From the NCBI GenBank assembly GCA_963820415.1, contig CAWFZT010000011.1, positions 124,001-188,000 on the forward strand: a DNA stretch of 64,000 bases, read 5' to 3'. The DNA is from CAWFZT01 sp963820415. Its GTDB lineage: Bacteria > Chloroflexota > Anaerolineae > Anaerolineales > Anaerolineaceae. Below, in pieces: positions 43,128-52,300 of the stretch. Made by a program: the position numbers and the translations under genes. The stretch's first letter is position 1. Each line of letters opens with the position of its first letter. Below the pieces are notes generated by a model. The model was not told where the DNA came from and ran no database searches. It was given only the letters and a program-made list of their open reading frames with translations.

Positions 43128-43202
43128 TTGTAGATTGCTGATTTTTGATTGTGGCCAAATCCAATCCTCAATCAGCAATTATCAATCATCAATCATCATA
43201 TA
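43112..43202. repeat. Heptad-repeat array after the kinase pseudogene
   Basis: Thirteen 7-mers in register: GATTGAA, GATTTTT, GATTGTA and so on, then complementary forms such as TCAATCA. It supplies the last codons and stop of the kinase gene and ends at the stop of the convergent MNT gene. Confidence 0.85.
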
Positions 43203-43518
43203 TCACGTTCCTGGGGATGCATAGATTACCTCTCGGCTGTTCAGGATGTTACGCTTACGAAATGGGTTGCGTAAACCCTCACGTTCAACCAGGTTTACCA
43301 GGTCGCCCAAATATTTTCTGCAACTCATCCTGCATCGTGACCAGATCGAACAAACTCCATGGCGCGGCAGGATTGAATGAAACCAGTACATCCACATCGC
43401 TATCTGGTCGAAAATCATCCCGCAGCACTGAACCGAACAAAGAAAATTCATTGACTTGCCAGCGCTGGCAGAATTCGACCACTTGATTGATGGGAAAATC
43501 TATCCTGGAGGTAACCAT
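43203..43518 (-). pseudogene. MNT-type nucleotidyltransferase, frameshifted
   Basis: From 43518 the frame reads VNEFSLFGSVLRDDFRPDSD and VDVLVSFNPAAPWSLFDLV, with GS-x-x-R and D-x-D. It loses sense at about 43300. The other frame reads NLVEREGLRNPFRKRNIL and NSREVIYASPGT, the usual C-terminus, to TGA 43203-43205. Length after repair, about 105 residues, is normal for the family of minimal nucleotidyltransferases. No HEPN partner is found next to it. The shift lies near the repeated ACCAGG. Confidence 0.7.
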
Positions 43519-43945
43519 CTGCTATTCATTCCTACAATAAGTTTACTACATTTGTCAATCATCGCCCCAATTTTAGTTCTCTGGGAATAGCCGTGGTGAA
43601 CTCCCAGATTTTGGGGTGTCATGATACCCCAAAATCTGGGGACCTTCCACTTTTTATCAGGGGAACGCAGTTGAAACCCATTTATTCGCCAATCAGGCCG
43701 AGCGAGAACCTTCCGGGTTCCACAAGTCCCAACACAGTTTACAAGACGCCTTGTAAACCGTATTTTTCGTCTTGAAAAGCATACAGCAGTCTCTTGTAAC
43801 CGGGAAAACAAGGTTTTTTTGGAATAGCCGTGGTGAACTTCCACAGTAAATCCCAAAGAGCCAAAACAAGGGCGTAAAGTGGGGAACCAAATAAAAAAAG
43901 CAGGAAAGAGCCGTAAAAACCGGACAGTCTGATAAAATTCTAGGT
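43519..43945. repeat. Repeat-bearing intergenic region with a palindromic element at 43578-43650
   Basis: No gene is seen. A palindrome (arms 43603-43621 and 43622-43640, one mismatch) has the outer arm CCCAGATTTTGGGG of the 4794 element and the GTCATGA-type core of the 8141 and 15022 palindromes. The flanks TTCTCTGGGAAT and GACCTTCCAC match those at 4767-4852. A shortened copy without the palindrome lies at about 43821-43855. TAAAAT at 43933-43938 is a probable -10 box for the next gene. Confidence 0.75.
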
Positions 43946-46519
43946 ATGCCTCGCCAATCCACTCCCCTCGGACGATTCTGGCCGGCAGTGCTGGGCCTGT
44001 TCTCGGCCATCAGCCTGGCCGGGCTGGCCGCCCTGGCTCGCCTACCGGCGGACCCCGAAAAGGCGCTCGCCCTGGGTTTCTCGGCCAGCCGGCTGGCGTT
44101 GATCATCGCACTGCTTGGCCTGGCGTTGGCCTGGGCCGGCATGGGGCTGGCCGCCTGGCGCACGCCTGGCGCGGCCTGGTTCGAGGTTGGTCGCCGCCCC
44201 AGGCTGTGGGATGCTGTCCTGTTGGCCGCCCCGCTGCTCGCCCTGGCTGCCCAGGCGCCCTTGGCAGTCCTATGGGGACTGTCACAGCACGGCGAAAATT
44301 ACCGCTACCTGGCTTATGCCCAGCGCCTGCAGCCCGTGCTGGACGTGCTCAGTTTGACCGGCCTGCTGCTCTTCACCTGGCTGGCGCTGCTGCGCCGGGC
44401 GGAACTGGCCGCCGCTCGCCCGCTGGCCATCGCCCTGCTCTGGCGCGCCGCCATTATCTGGCTGATTTTCGGCGGTCTGGCCGTCTTTGTCGCATTCACA
44501 CGCATCGGGGTTACCCCCGAACTGACCGGCTCGTGGGGCAATCCGGCCGTGCCCTTCCTGGAATGGCAGGTTGGCCTGGCCTGGCTGCTCGGCAGCCTGC
44601 TCCTGCTGGCAGAAGCCCGGGCGCCTGCCTTCTTTCGCAGGGCGCGCAAACACATGGATGTCTACATCGGCCTGGCTATCTGGTTAGGCGCTGCCGTCCT
44701 GTGGCTGAGCCAGCCGGTCCAGCCGGCTTACTTCGCCACACCGCCGCGCCCGCCCAACTACGCCATCTACCCATATTCGGATGGGCTGACCTACGCCCAG
44801 TATGCGCAGAGTATCCTGATCGGCAACGGCTTCATGGGCGACGATATCCCCTCCCGGCCGCTATATATCGTCTTCTTGGCCGGGCTGCACGCCCTGGTTG
44901 GGCAGGATTACAGCCGGGTGATCGCCCTGCAAACGCTGGCGCTGGCCGCCTTCCCACTCAGCCTGTACTTGCTTGGCAAGGAGCTGGGCAGCCGCCCGTT
45001 GGGCCTGGCTGCCGCCCTACTGGTGGTCTTACGCGACCTGACCTCCAACCAGGTTGCCCCTTTCACCAATGACCTGACCTACTCCAAGCTGTTCTTCTCC
45101 GAGCTGCCAGCGGCCCTGATGCTCAGCCTGTTCGCCTGGCAGGCCGTGCGCTGGATACGGCGCCCCGAGCAGGCCCGCCTGGCGCCCCTGCTGGCCGGGG
45201 GCCTGTTGGGCCTGGGCATGCTGGTGCGGACACAAAGCGCCATTGCCCTGCCGGTAGTGATCTTGGCAGCATGGCTGGCGATCAAAAAGCCCCGCATCGC
45301 CCTGCGTGGATCGCTCCTGCTGCTGGCTGGGGTGGCGCTGGCGATAACGCCCTGGTTGTGGCGCAACTGGCGCCTGACCGGCGGCCTGGTTTTCGACAAC
45401 CCGGCCTCCCAGACCATGGTGCTGGCCCAACGTTACAGCGGGCTGAATTTCAACGACGTCATCCCCTATCTGCCGGGGGAAACCGACAGCCAGTATTCGC
45501 GGCGCATGCTGCAGATTGCCCTGGACGGCATCCGCCGCGACCCCGGCCGGGCTCTGCACACAGCAGCCAACCACTTTCTGAACAATGAGATCGACAATGT
45601 GCTGCTCCTGCCGCTGCGCAGCGATCTGCTCAGCCTGTCAGAACTGTGGCAGCCCACCCGAGCCTTCTGGCAGGACTGGAACGGCCAGCCTTCCTCCGGC
45701 CAGGCGGTTTTGCTGGCGGCCTACCTGGTGCTGCTCGGCCTGGGATTGGCGGCCTGCTGGCGGAAAGCCGGCTGGGCCGGGCTGCTCCCACTGGGCATAA
45801 ACCTGGGCTACAACCTGTGGACGGGGTTGTTCCAAAGCTCTGGCGCGCGTTTCCTCGTCCCGGCCGACTGGACTGCAACGATCTATTTCGCCGCCGGGCT
45901 GGTAACCCTTTCCGGCAGCATGCTGCTGTTGTTGTCCCGCACACGGCAGGGGATGCTGGATTACCTGGGCAGCACTATGCCGGACCGCAGGGGAAGGTCT
46001 GAGCATTGGGATGATGCAATTGAACGCCCAAACAGACCCTCCCCTACGTGGGTCAGGGGCATCCTGACTGGCCTGATCATCTTAGCCCTCGGCTCCAGCC
46101 TGCCGCTGTCCGAACACCTCTTGCCCCAACGCTACCCACTCGCCAGCCGGGAGACGATCCTGGCCCACCTATCGGCCTCAGATGCACTGCACCAGACGCA
46201 GGCCCTGGCCCAGGAGCCGGGCGCGCTGGTCCTGCGCGGCCGCGCCATCTACCCGCGCTACTACGCCGCCGGCGAAGGCGAGCCGCAGTCGGCTAAAACC
46301 GGCTACGCGGCCATGCCGCAGGCGCGCCTGGTGTTCTTCTTGCTCGGCCAGACCAACAGCCTGGTGGTGCTTGCCCTGCCAGAGTCGCCGGCATTCTTCC
46401 CTAACACGGCCGACGTGACCCTGATCGGCCTAGCGCGCAAAGGTTACATTCAGGCTGAGGCGGTGCTGGTCGAAACTCCGCAAAAATCTGCGTTATATTT
46501 AGGGTCGAAAGGAAATTAA
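43946..46519 (+). CDS. Multi-span membrane glycosyltransferase (GT39/ArnT-like)
   Basis: The 857-residue protein has about a dozen or more hydrophobic segments. The region after the first third reads GLTYAQYAQSILIGNGFMGD, PSRPLYIVFLAGLHALVG and QDYSRVIALQTLALAAFPLS, followed by GLLGLGMLVRTQSAIALPVV and AITPWLWRNWRLTGGLVF. This matches the polyprenyl-phosphate-sugar-dependent glycosyltransferase superfamily (GT39/GT83, PMT/ArnT-like), which transfers sugars at the outer face of the membrane. The first 200 residues form an extra multi-span domain. A -10 box 7 bases before the ATG suggests a leaderless mRNA. RbsD follows 2 bp after the stop, so the two are coupled. Confidence 0.7.
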   Translation: MPRQSTPLGRFWPAVLGLFSAISLAGLAALARLPADPEKALALGFSASRLALIIALLGLALAWAGMGLAAWRTPGAAWFEVGRRPRLWDAVLLAAPLLALAAQAPLAVLWGLSQHGENYRYLAYAQRLQPVLDVLSLTGLLLFTWLALLRRAELAAARPLAIALLWRAAIIWLIFGGLAVFVAFTRIGVTPELTGSWGNPAVPFLEWQVGLAWLLGSLLLLAEARAPAFFRRARKHMDVYIGLAIWLGAAVLWLSQPVQPAYFATPPRPPNYAIYPYSDGLTYAQYAQSILIGNGFMGDDIPSRPLYIVFLAGLHALVGQDYSRVIALQTLALAAFPLSLYLLGKELGSRPLGLAAALLVVLRDLTSNQVAPFTNDLTYSKLFFSELPAALMLSLFAWQAVRWIRRPEQARLAPLLAGGLLGLGMLVRTQSAIALPVVILAAWLAIKKPRIALRGSLLLLAGVALAITPWLWRNWRLTGGLVFDNPASQTMVLAQRYSGLNFNDVIPYLPGETDSQYSRRMLQIALDGIRRDPGRALHTAANHFLNNEIDNVLLLPLRSDLLSLSELWQPTRAFWQDWNGQPSSGQAVLLAAYLVLLGLGLAACWRKAGWAGLLPLGINLGYNLWTGLFQSSGARFLVPADWTATIYFAAGLVTLSGSMLLLLSRTRQGMLDYLGSTMPDRRGRSEHWDDAIERPNRPSPTWVRGILTGLIILALGSSLPLSEHLLPQRYPLASRETILAHLSASDALHQTQALAQEPGALVLRGRAIYPRYYAAGEGEPQSAKTGYAAMPQARLVFFLLGQTNSLVVLALPESPAFFPNTADVTLIGLARKGYIQAEAVLVETPQKSALYLGSKGN

Positions 46520-46521
46520 CG

Positions 46522-46917
46522 ATGAAAAAGATCGGTATTCTCAACCAGCCCATTTCAGCGGTGATCGCCGGACTGGGGCACACGGATATACTGGTCATCG
46601 CCGACGCCGGACTGCCTATCCCACCGGAGGTCGAGCGCATCGACCTGGCGCTGGTGCAGGGCATACCCGGCTTCCTGCAAACTGTGGAAGCCGTGCTGCT
46701 CGAGATGAAGGTGGACAAAGTCATCGTAGCCAACGAAACTGACGACAATAGCCCACATATCGCCGAGGGACTGAAGGCGCTGCTGCCCGGGGTGCCTTTT
46801 GAATGGGTCAGCCACGCCCGCCTCAAGGAGCTGACCCACGCAGCCGTGGCGGTCATCCGCACCGGCGAATTCACCCCCTATGCCAACGTGATCCTGGTGT
46901 CGGGAGTGACGTTCTAG
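46522..46917 (+). CDS. D-ribose pyranase / fucose mutarotase family (RbsD/FucU)
   Basis: A 131-residue protein with GILNQPISAVIAGLGHTDIL (His20-type catalytic region), IADAGLPIPPEVERIDLAL and TGEFTPYANVILVSGV, all typical of RbsD. It interconverts pyranose and furanose forms of a sugar in the cytoplasm. It starts 2 bp after the membrane glycosyltransferase (RBS AAAGGAAA). Its stop overlaps the convergent SDR stop by a few bases. An FGGY kinase lies nearby, so the group may serve one sugar. Confidence 0.85.
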   Translation: MKKIGILNQPISAVIAGLGHTDILVIADAGLPIPPEVERIDLALVQGIPGFLQTVEAVLLEMKVDKVIVANETDDNSPHIAEGLKALLPGVPFEWVSHARLKELTHAAVAVIRTGEFTPYANVILVSGVTF

Positions 46918-47705
46918 GCACGCCGTTTGCGGAAGGGCGCCAGCAGGAAGCGGCCCATGATCCTGGCGCCGGTCGTCCACTGGATGCGCGCCCCGTTGCG
47001 GGTATTCTCCAATACCCGGCGGGCGATCCACGGCGCCACAATCTCGACCGGGGAAGTCAGGATATCAAAAATCTTTTTGTCGTGCGCCCATTCTTCCGGC
47101 CGGTCGACATACTGGCCAACGATCATATCCGTTAAAATCATGCCGGGTTGGATGGCGCCCACGATCACCGGCGTGCCCTCTGTCTCCAGCGCCAGCGCAT
47201 CGTCGAAATAGCGCAGGGCGGCCTTGGAGGTACCGTAGACGGATAGCCCCTTCACCTTGCGCCCGCCGCTGCTGCCCAGGCCCTCCAGGTTATACAGAGC
47301 GCCGTGCCCCTGGCTGCGCATGCCGCGCAGCGCCACGCTGCTGCCGTACATTGAACCAATCACATTCGTCTCGATCACGCCGCACACATCTTGCGGGCTC
47401 AAATTCCAGTAATCACAGCGCCGGTTGGAAACCCCGGCGTTATTGATCCATATATCGACGACGCCAAAGCGGGCGCAGGCCGCCTCCCACAGGGCCTGCA
47501 GCTCCTCGATATGGGTGACGTTGCAGGGAAAACCTGCTACGCGAACACGCCTGGCCTTATGGCGGGCAGCCAGGGCGGCTGTCGCCTGGTCGACGGATGC
47601 CTGGGCGCGCCCGCTGATCGTCACCTGGCAGCCCAGGGCCAGGAAGGCATCCGCCAGGCCAAAACCGATCCCACGCGTGCTACCGGTAATTACAACAGAC
47701 TTCAT
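46914..47705 (-). CDS. Short-chain dehydrogenase/reductase with altered active-site serine
   Basis: A 263-residue SDR: VVITGSTRGIGFGLADAF (nucleotide motif), IWINNAGVSN, VIETNVIGSMYGSSVALRGM and VYGTSKAALRYFDDAL with Tyr-x-x-x-Lys. The catalytic Ser position lies in ALYNLEGLGSSG, a departure from the usual IVNVSS. The C-terminal part (QPGMILTDMIV) is otherwise normal. Substrate unknown. It converges with rbsD and diverges from the FGGY kinase gene. Confidence 0.8.
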   Translation of the reverse strand: MKSVVITGSTRGIGFGLADAFLALGCQVTISGRAQASVDQATAALAARHKARRVRVAGFPCNVTHIEELQALWEAACARFGVVDIWINNAGVSNRRCDYWNLSPQDVCGVIETNVIGSMYGSSVALRGMRSQGHGALYNLEGLGSSGGRKVKGLSVYGTSKAALRYFDDALALETEGTPVIVGAIQPGMILTDMIVGQYVDRPEEWAHDKKIFDILTSPVEIVAPWIARRVLENTRNGARIQWTTGARIMGRFLLAPFRKRRA

Positions 47706-47762
47706 ATGTGCTCCATTACTACCTCTGAACTGGGATTGATTTTACCCTAACCCAGGCGGGGT

Positions 47763-47768
47763 TATAAT
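47763..47768 (+). promoter_or_regulatory. -10 box (TATAAT) close to the FGGY kinase start
   Basis: Perfect TATAAT, 12 bases before ATG 47781, leaving a leader of about 5 nt. No Shine-Dalgarno sequence is placed well. Confidence 0.55.
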
Positions 47769-47780
47769 AATCGGGTAAAG

Positions 47781-49325
47781 ATGTCTCCTGAAAATTTGCT
47801 CGCCATCGACTGTGGTACCCAGAGCGTGCGCGCCCTGCTGTTCGACCCGCGCGGCCGGCTGCTGGCCAAAGCGCGCATCCCCATCCAGCCCTATTTCTCC
47901 ACCGCCCCCGGCCTGGCCGAACAGCACCCGCACGTCTTCTGGAACGCGGTCTGCCAGGCCTGCCAGAACCTGTGGACTCAGCCGGGCGTGGATAAGGCCA
48001 GCCTGGCCGCCGTTGCGCTCACCAGCCAGCGCGCCACGGTGTTCAACCTGGATAAGGACGGCCAGCCGCTGCGCCCGGCCATCTCCTGGCTCGACCAGCG
48101 CCGCACCGAAGGTCTGCCGCCGGTCAAGGGCCTGTGGGGTTTGGCGTTTGCCCTGGCCGGGATCAGCGAGACGGTCGCCTACCTGCAGGCTGAGGCTGAA
48201 TGCAACTGGATCCGTACCTACCAGCCGGAAATCTGGCAAAAAACCTACAAATACATGCTCACCTCGGGCTACCTGACCTACCAGCTCACCGGTAAATTCG
48301 TCGATTCGGTCGGCTGCCAGGCGGCCTACATCCCCTTCGACTACAAAACCCAGACCTGGGCCGCTCCCGGCGATTGGAAATGGCTGGCCGTGCCGATGGA
48401 CCCTGCCAAACTGCCCGACCTGACCCCGCCCGCCGGCCTGCTGGGCGAGGTCACCCCCCAGGCAGCCGCAGCGACCGGCATCCCGACCGGGCTGAAGCTG
48501 ATCGCCGCCGCCGGCGACAAGGCCTGCGAGGTAATTGGCTCCGGGGCGCTCGATTCGCACATCGGCTGCCTGAGCTACGGCTCGGCCGCCACGATCAACA
48601 CCACCCACAAACGCTACATCGAGGTCATCCCGCTCATCCCGCCCTACCCGTCCGCCGTGCCGGGCATGTACAGCCTGGAAATCCAGATCTTCCGCGGCTA
48701 TTGGATGGTCAACTGGTTCAAGCAAGAGTTTGGGCTGCGCGAAATGGAGCTGTCCGAGCAGACCGGGGTGGAGACCGAGCAGCTTTTCGACGAGCTGGTG
48801 CGCTCAGTCCCGCCCGGCTCGCAGGGCCTGGTGCTGCAGCCTTACTGGTCGCCGGGCATTCGCCATCCTGGGCCGGAGGCGCGCGGCTCGATCATCGGCT
48901 TCGGCGACGTGCACACGCGCGCCCACATTTACCGGGCCATCCTGGAAGGGGTGGCCTACGCCCTGCGTGAGGGCGCCGAGCGCACCAGCAAACGCAGCGG
49001 CGTGCCCATCCGCGAGCTGCGCGTGGCGGGCGGCGGCAGCCAGAGCAACGCCGCCATGCAAATCACCGCCGATATCTTCGGCCTGCCTGCTTCCCGACCC
49101 CATGTATATGAAGCCTCCGGGCTAGGCGCTGCCATCGATGCGGCGGTGGGGGCCGGCATCCATCCGGATTTCGAGACGGCGGTCAAGGAAATGACCCACC
49201 TGGGGGAAACTTTCGAACCCGATCCCAAGGTGCACAAGATCTACGACCAGCTTTACGACCAGGTTTATTTGAAGATGTACGACCGGCTCAAGCCGCTGTA
49301 CAAGAAGATGCGCGGGATAAAGTAG
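47781..49325 (+). CDS. FGGY-family carbohydrate kinase
   Basis: A 514-residue protein starting ENLLAIDCGTQSVRALLFD (phosphate loop 1), with TSQRATVFNLD, AISWLDQRR, AAGDKACEVIGSGAL (catalytic Asp) and ELRVAGGGSQSNAAMQITAD (the adenine-binding signature). It resembles xylulokinase/glycerol-kinase-type enzymes but is not assigned to a single sugar. The C-terminal region has an unusual run of Tyr and Asp (KIYDQLYDQVYLKMYDRL). Acts in the cytoplasm, with RbsD and an SDR as close neighbours. Confidence 0.85.
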   Translation: MSPENLLAIDCGTQSVRALLFDPRGRLLAKARIPIQPYFSTAPGLAEQHPHVFWNAVCQACQNLWTQPGVDKASLAAVALTSQRATVFNLDKDGQPLRPAISWLDQRRTEGLPPVKGLWGLAFALAGISETVAYLQAEAECNWIRTYQPEIWQKTYKYMLTSGYLTYQLTGKFVDSVGCQAAYIPFDYKTQTWAAPGDWKWLAVPMDPAKLPDLTPPAGLLGEVTPQAAAATGIPTGLKLIAAAGDKACEVIGSGALDSHIGCLSYGSAATINTTHKRYIEVIPLIPPYPSAVPGMYSLEIQIFRGYWMVNWFKQEFGLREMELSEQTGVETEQLFDELVRSVPPGSQGLVLQPYWSPGIRHPGPEARGSIIGFGDVHTRAHIYRAILEGVAYALREGAERTSKRSGVPIRELRVAGGGSQSNAAMQITADIFGLPASRPHVYEASGLGAAIDAAVGAGIHPDFETAVKEMTHLGETFEPDPKVHKIYDQLYDQVYLKMYDRLKPLYKKMRGIK

Positions 49326-49394
49326 GATAGGCGACGGTGATGGGGATTGCTTCGCCGAAGACGGCTCGCAATGACAGGCAAAAGCGGGTAAGCT

Positions 49395-52300
49395 TTAGGC
49401 CAGCTTGAGCTCTGTTTCCACGCAGGCAAACTCGGCCTGGATGCGCTCGATCATCCCTCCCGCGCCCTCCAGTTTGCCGGTTATGGCGGCCTGCTCCAGC
49501 TCGAAGCACAAGCCGCTCAGGCGAGAAGCTCCCACTTGGCTGCTGTTGCCCTTGAGCGTGTGCGCCGCCCGGCGCAGGTCATCCAAATTGCCGCATTCAA
49601 CTGCCTGGCGCATGTCCTGGATCAGCAAAGGCGAATCCTTCAGGTAGAGGGTAACCAGCCCGGCCACCATCTGCACGCCTTCCTCGCCCATCAGCTCCCC
49701 AAACTCGGCCAGCACGGCGCGGTCGATGCGCCCAGACGTGGCGGCGGGCTCGGTCGGCGGGGCGGCCACAGCTCCCGCAGCGGGATCAGCCGGCTGGCGC
49801 ACGTCGTGCATATGCACTTCGTGCATTAAAACCCGCACCAGGTCTTCGAGGCGGATCGGCTTGCTGATGTAGTCATTCATACCTGCCAAAAGATATCTTG
49901 CGCGGTCGCCCTGCAGGGCGCCGGCGGTCATGGCAATGATGTGCGGCTGCTGTCCGGCCGGGATCTGCTGACGGATCAGGTGTGTGGCCTGCATTCCATC
50001 CATCTCGGGCATCTGCCCGTCCATCAAAACCACGTCGTAAGGCTGACGGTGAAGAGCGTCAATGGCTTCCTGGCCGTTGGCCACCACATCCGCCCGGTAA
50101 CCAATGCGTCCAAGCAGGCTGAGCGCCACCTTCTGGTTCACGGCGTTATCTTCGGCCACCAGGATGCGCAGCGGGTGAAGGCGGGCCATCTGGTGGTCGA
50201 ACTGCGCCTGGGAAGCGGCGTATTCCTTTTCCGGCACCTCCCTACGGGCGATTACCCCCACCAGGATATTGTAAAGCTGCGAAGGCTTGACCGGCTTGGT
50301 CATAAAAGCGGCAAAATCCAGGTTGTCCTTGATCCTGGTGGGGGTACACACCAGGATATCGCGGTAGCCCAACGATGTAAGCAGAACCAGCGGCAGCGTC
50401 TGGCCGGCCTCTTCCTTACGGATGGCGTTGGCCAGGGCTACCCCGTCCATGCCCGGCATCTGGTAATCCAGCACGGCCGCGTCAAAACTGGCCCCCTGGT
50501 GAAACAGGGCCAGCGCCTCGGGACCGGAGGTAACCGCCGACGCCTGCATGCCCCACGACTGGGCCTGGCGCAGCAAGATCTGGCGGTTGGTGGAATTGTC
50601 ATCCACAATCAACAGTTTCTTTTCCGCCAGGTCTGCCAGCCCGCTTTCGGCGCCCACCGGCTGCAAGCCGTGCTGATCGGGGGCGGCCTGGGCCAGGATG
50701 GTGAAGTGGAAGGTAGAACCCTGCCCGGGTTCGCCGGCGCTTTCCACCCAGAGCGTGCCGCCCATCAGCTCGCACAGGCGCTTGCTGATGGCCAGCCCCA
50801 GGCCGGTGCCGCCAAAGCTCCGGATGGTGGAAGAGTCTACCTGGCTGAAGGATTGGAATAACCGGCCAATTCGATCGGGCGGGATGCCCATGCCCGTATC
50901 ATGCACGGCAAAGTGGAGCTGGTACTGGTCGTGTTCGACGGGCTGGCCGCTCACCGACACTACCACTTCGCCCTCGTCGGTGAATTTGACCGCATTGCTG
51001 AGCAGGTTGACCAGGATCTGGCGCAGGCGGGTGACATCGCCAAAGACAAACCTGGGCAGACCGTCTTCAAGCGAGCAGGCCAGCTCGAGTTTTTTCTCGG
51101 CGGCGCGCGGGGCGATCAAGTCCAACCCCTCCTCGATGCAGCGCCGCAGCTCGAAGGCCTGGTTTTCCAGATCCATCTTCTGCGCTTCGATCTTGGAAAA
51201 GTCCAGGATATCGTTGATCAGATCCAACAGCACTTCCCCACTGGTGCGGATCGTCCCGGCAAAATCGCGCTGCTCGGCGCTCATCTCGGTGTCCAGCAGC
51301 AGGCCGGTCATGCCGATAATGGCGTTCAAGGGCATGCGGATTTCGTGGCTCATGTTGGCCAGGAACTGGCTCTTGATCTGGCCGGCCTTTTGCAACTCCA
51401 GGTTGGCCGCTTCCAGCTCGGCGTGGGCAAGCGCCAGGGCTTCCTCGGCCTGTTTGCGCTCGGTAATATCCTGCAGCATGCCCATCATATGCGCTGATTT
51501 AGCCGGGCCGGAAGAAACGAAATCACCCCGGTCCTGCACCCAGCGATAAGAGCCGTCTTTGTGCAGGATGTGATACTGCATGTCGTAACTGGACAGGTTG
51601 GCCTTGGCGCGCGCCCAGGTCCAGACAGCCTCACTGCGCTCTTCGGGATGGATCAGTTCGGTCCACCGGTCCACACCCCCCTGCATTTCAGCCGGCGAGT
51701 AACCCAGCACCTCAGGCAGACTGCTGCCCCAGATCATATTACCGCTGTCGAGGTCATTTTCATAAACAAGCTGGCGGGAGGCGGCGATGACCAGGTTATA
51801 GCGGTTCTTCCATTCAGCCATTTCTTCTTGAGCTTTTTTGCGCTCGGTAACGTCCTGCAGCGTCCCCAAAATCTGCGCCGGGCCGCCGCTCTGGGCGCGC
51901 CGAACCCCCTGGGCCCTGGCCGTCACGTAACGCATGACGCCGTCCGGCCGGATCAGGCGCATTTCCAGCTCGTAAGCGCTGCCACTCTCCTGGACGGCTT
52001 GTTGATTTAATGCATTGAACCTGGCCCAATCCCTGGGATGGAAATAGCGGTGCAGGTCGGCGTAGGCCGGCGCGCCGTTCCTGGCGCTGACGCCGAAGAT
52101 GCGGAACATCTCTTCCGACCAGGTCATCTGCTCAAGCTCCGGCAGGTAGGTCCAACTGCCAATGTGGGCGATTTTTTGGGCGGCGGAGAGACTTTTTTCG
52201 CTGGCCTCGATCTGCTGCGCCGTGGCAGCCATGCGCTCGCGGGCGATGAAAAAGCCAACGAACAACAAAGTGATCAGCAAGGTGATGCTGATCCCAGCCA

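Noticed and set aside
41763..43202. Heptad arrays considered as CRISPR arrays
   Set aside because: Units are 7 bp with no spacers of 25-40 bp and no cas genes nearby.
47742..48725. 327-codon minus-strand open frame over the FGGY kinase
   Set aside because: Antisense shadow without family sequence.
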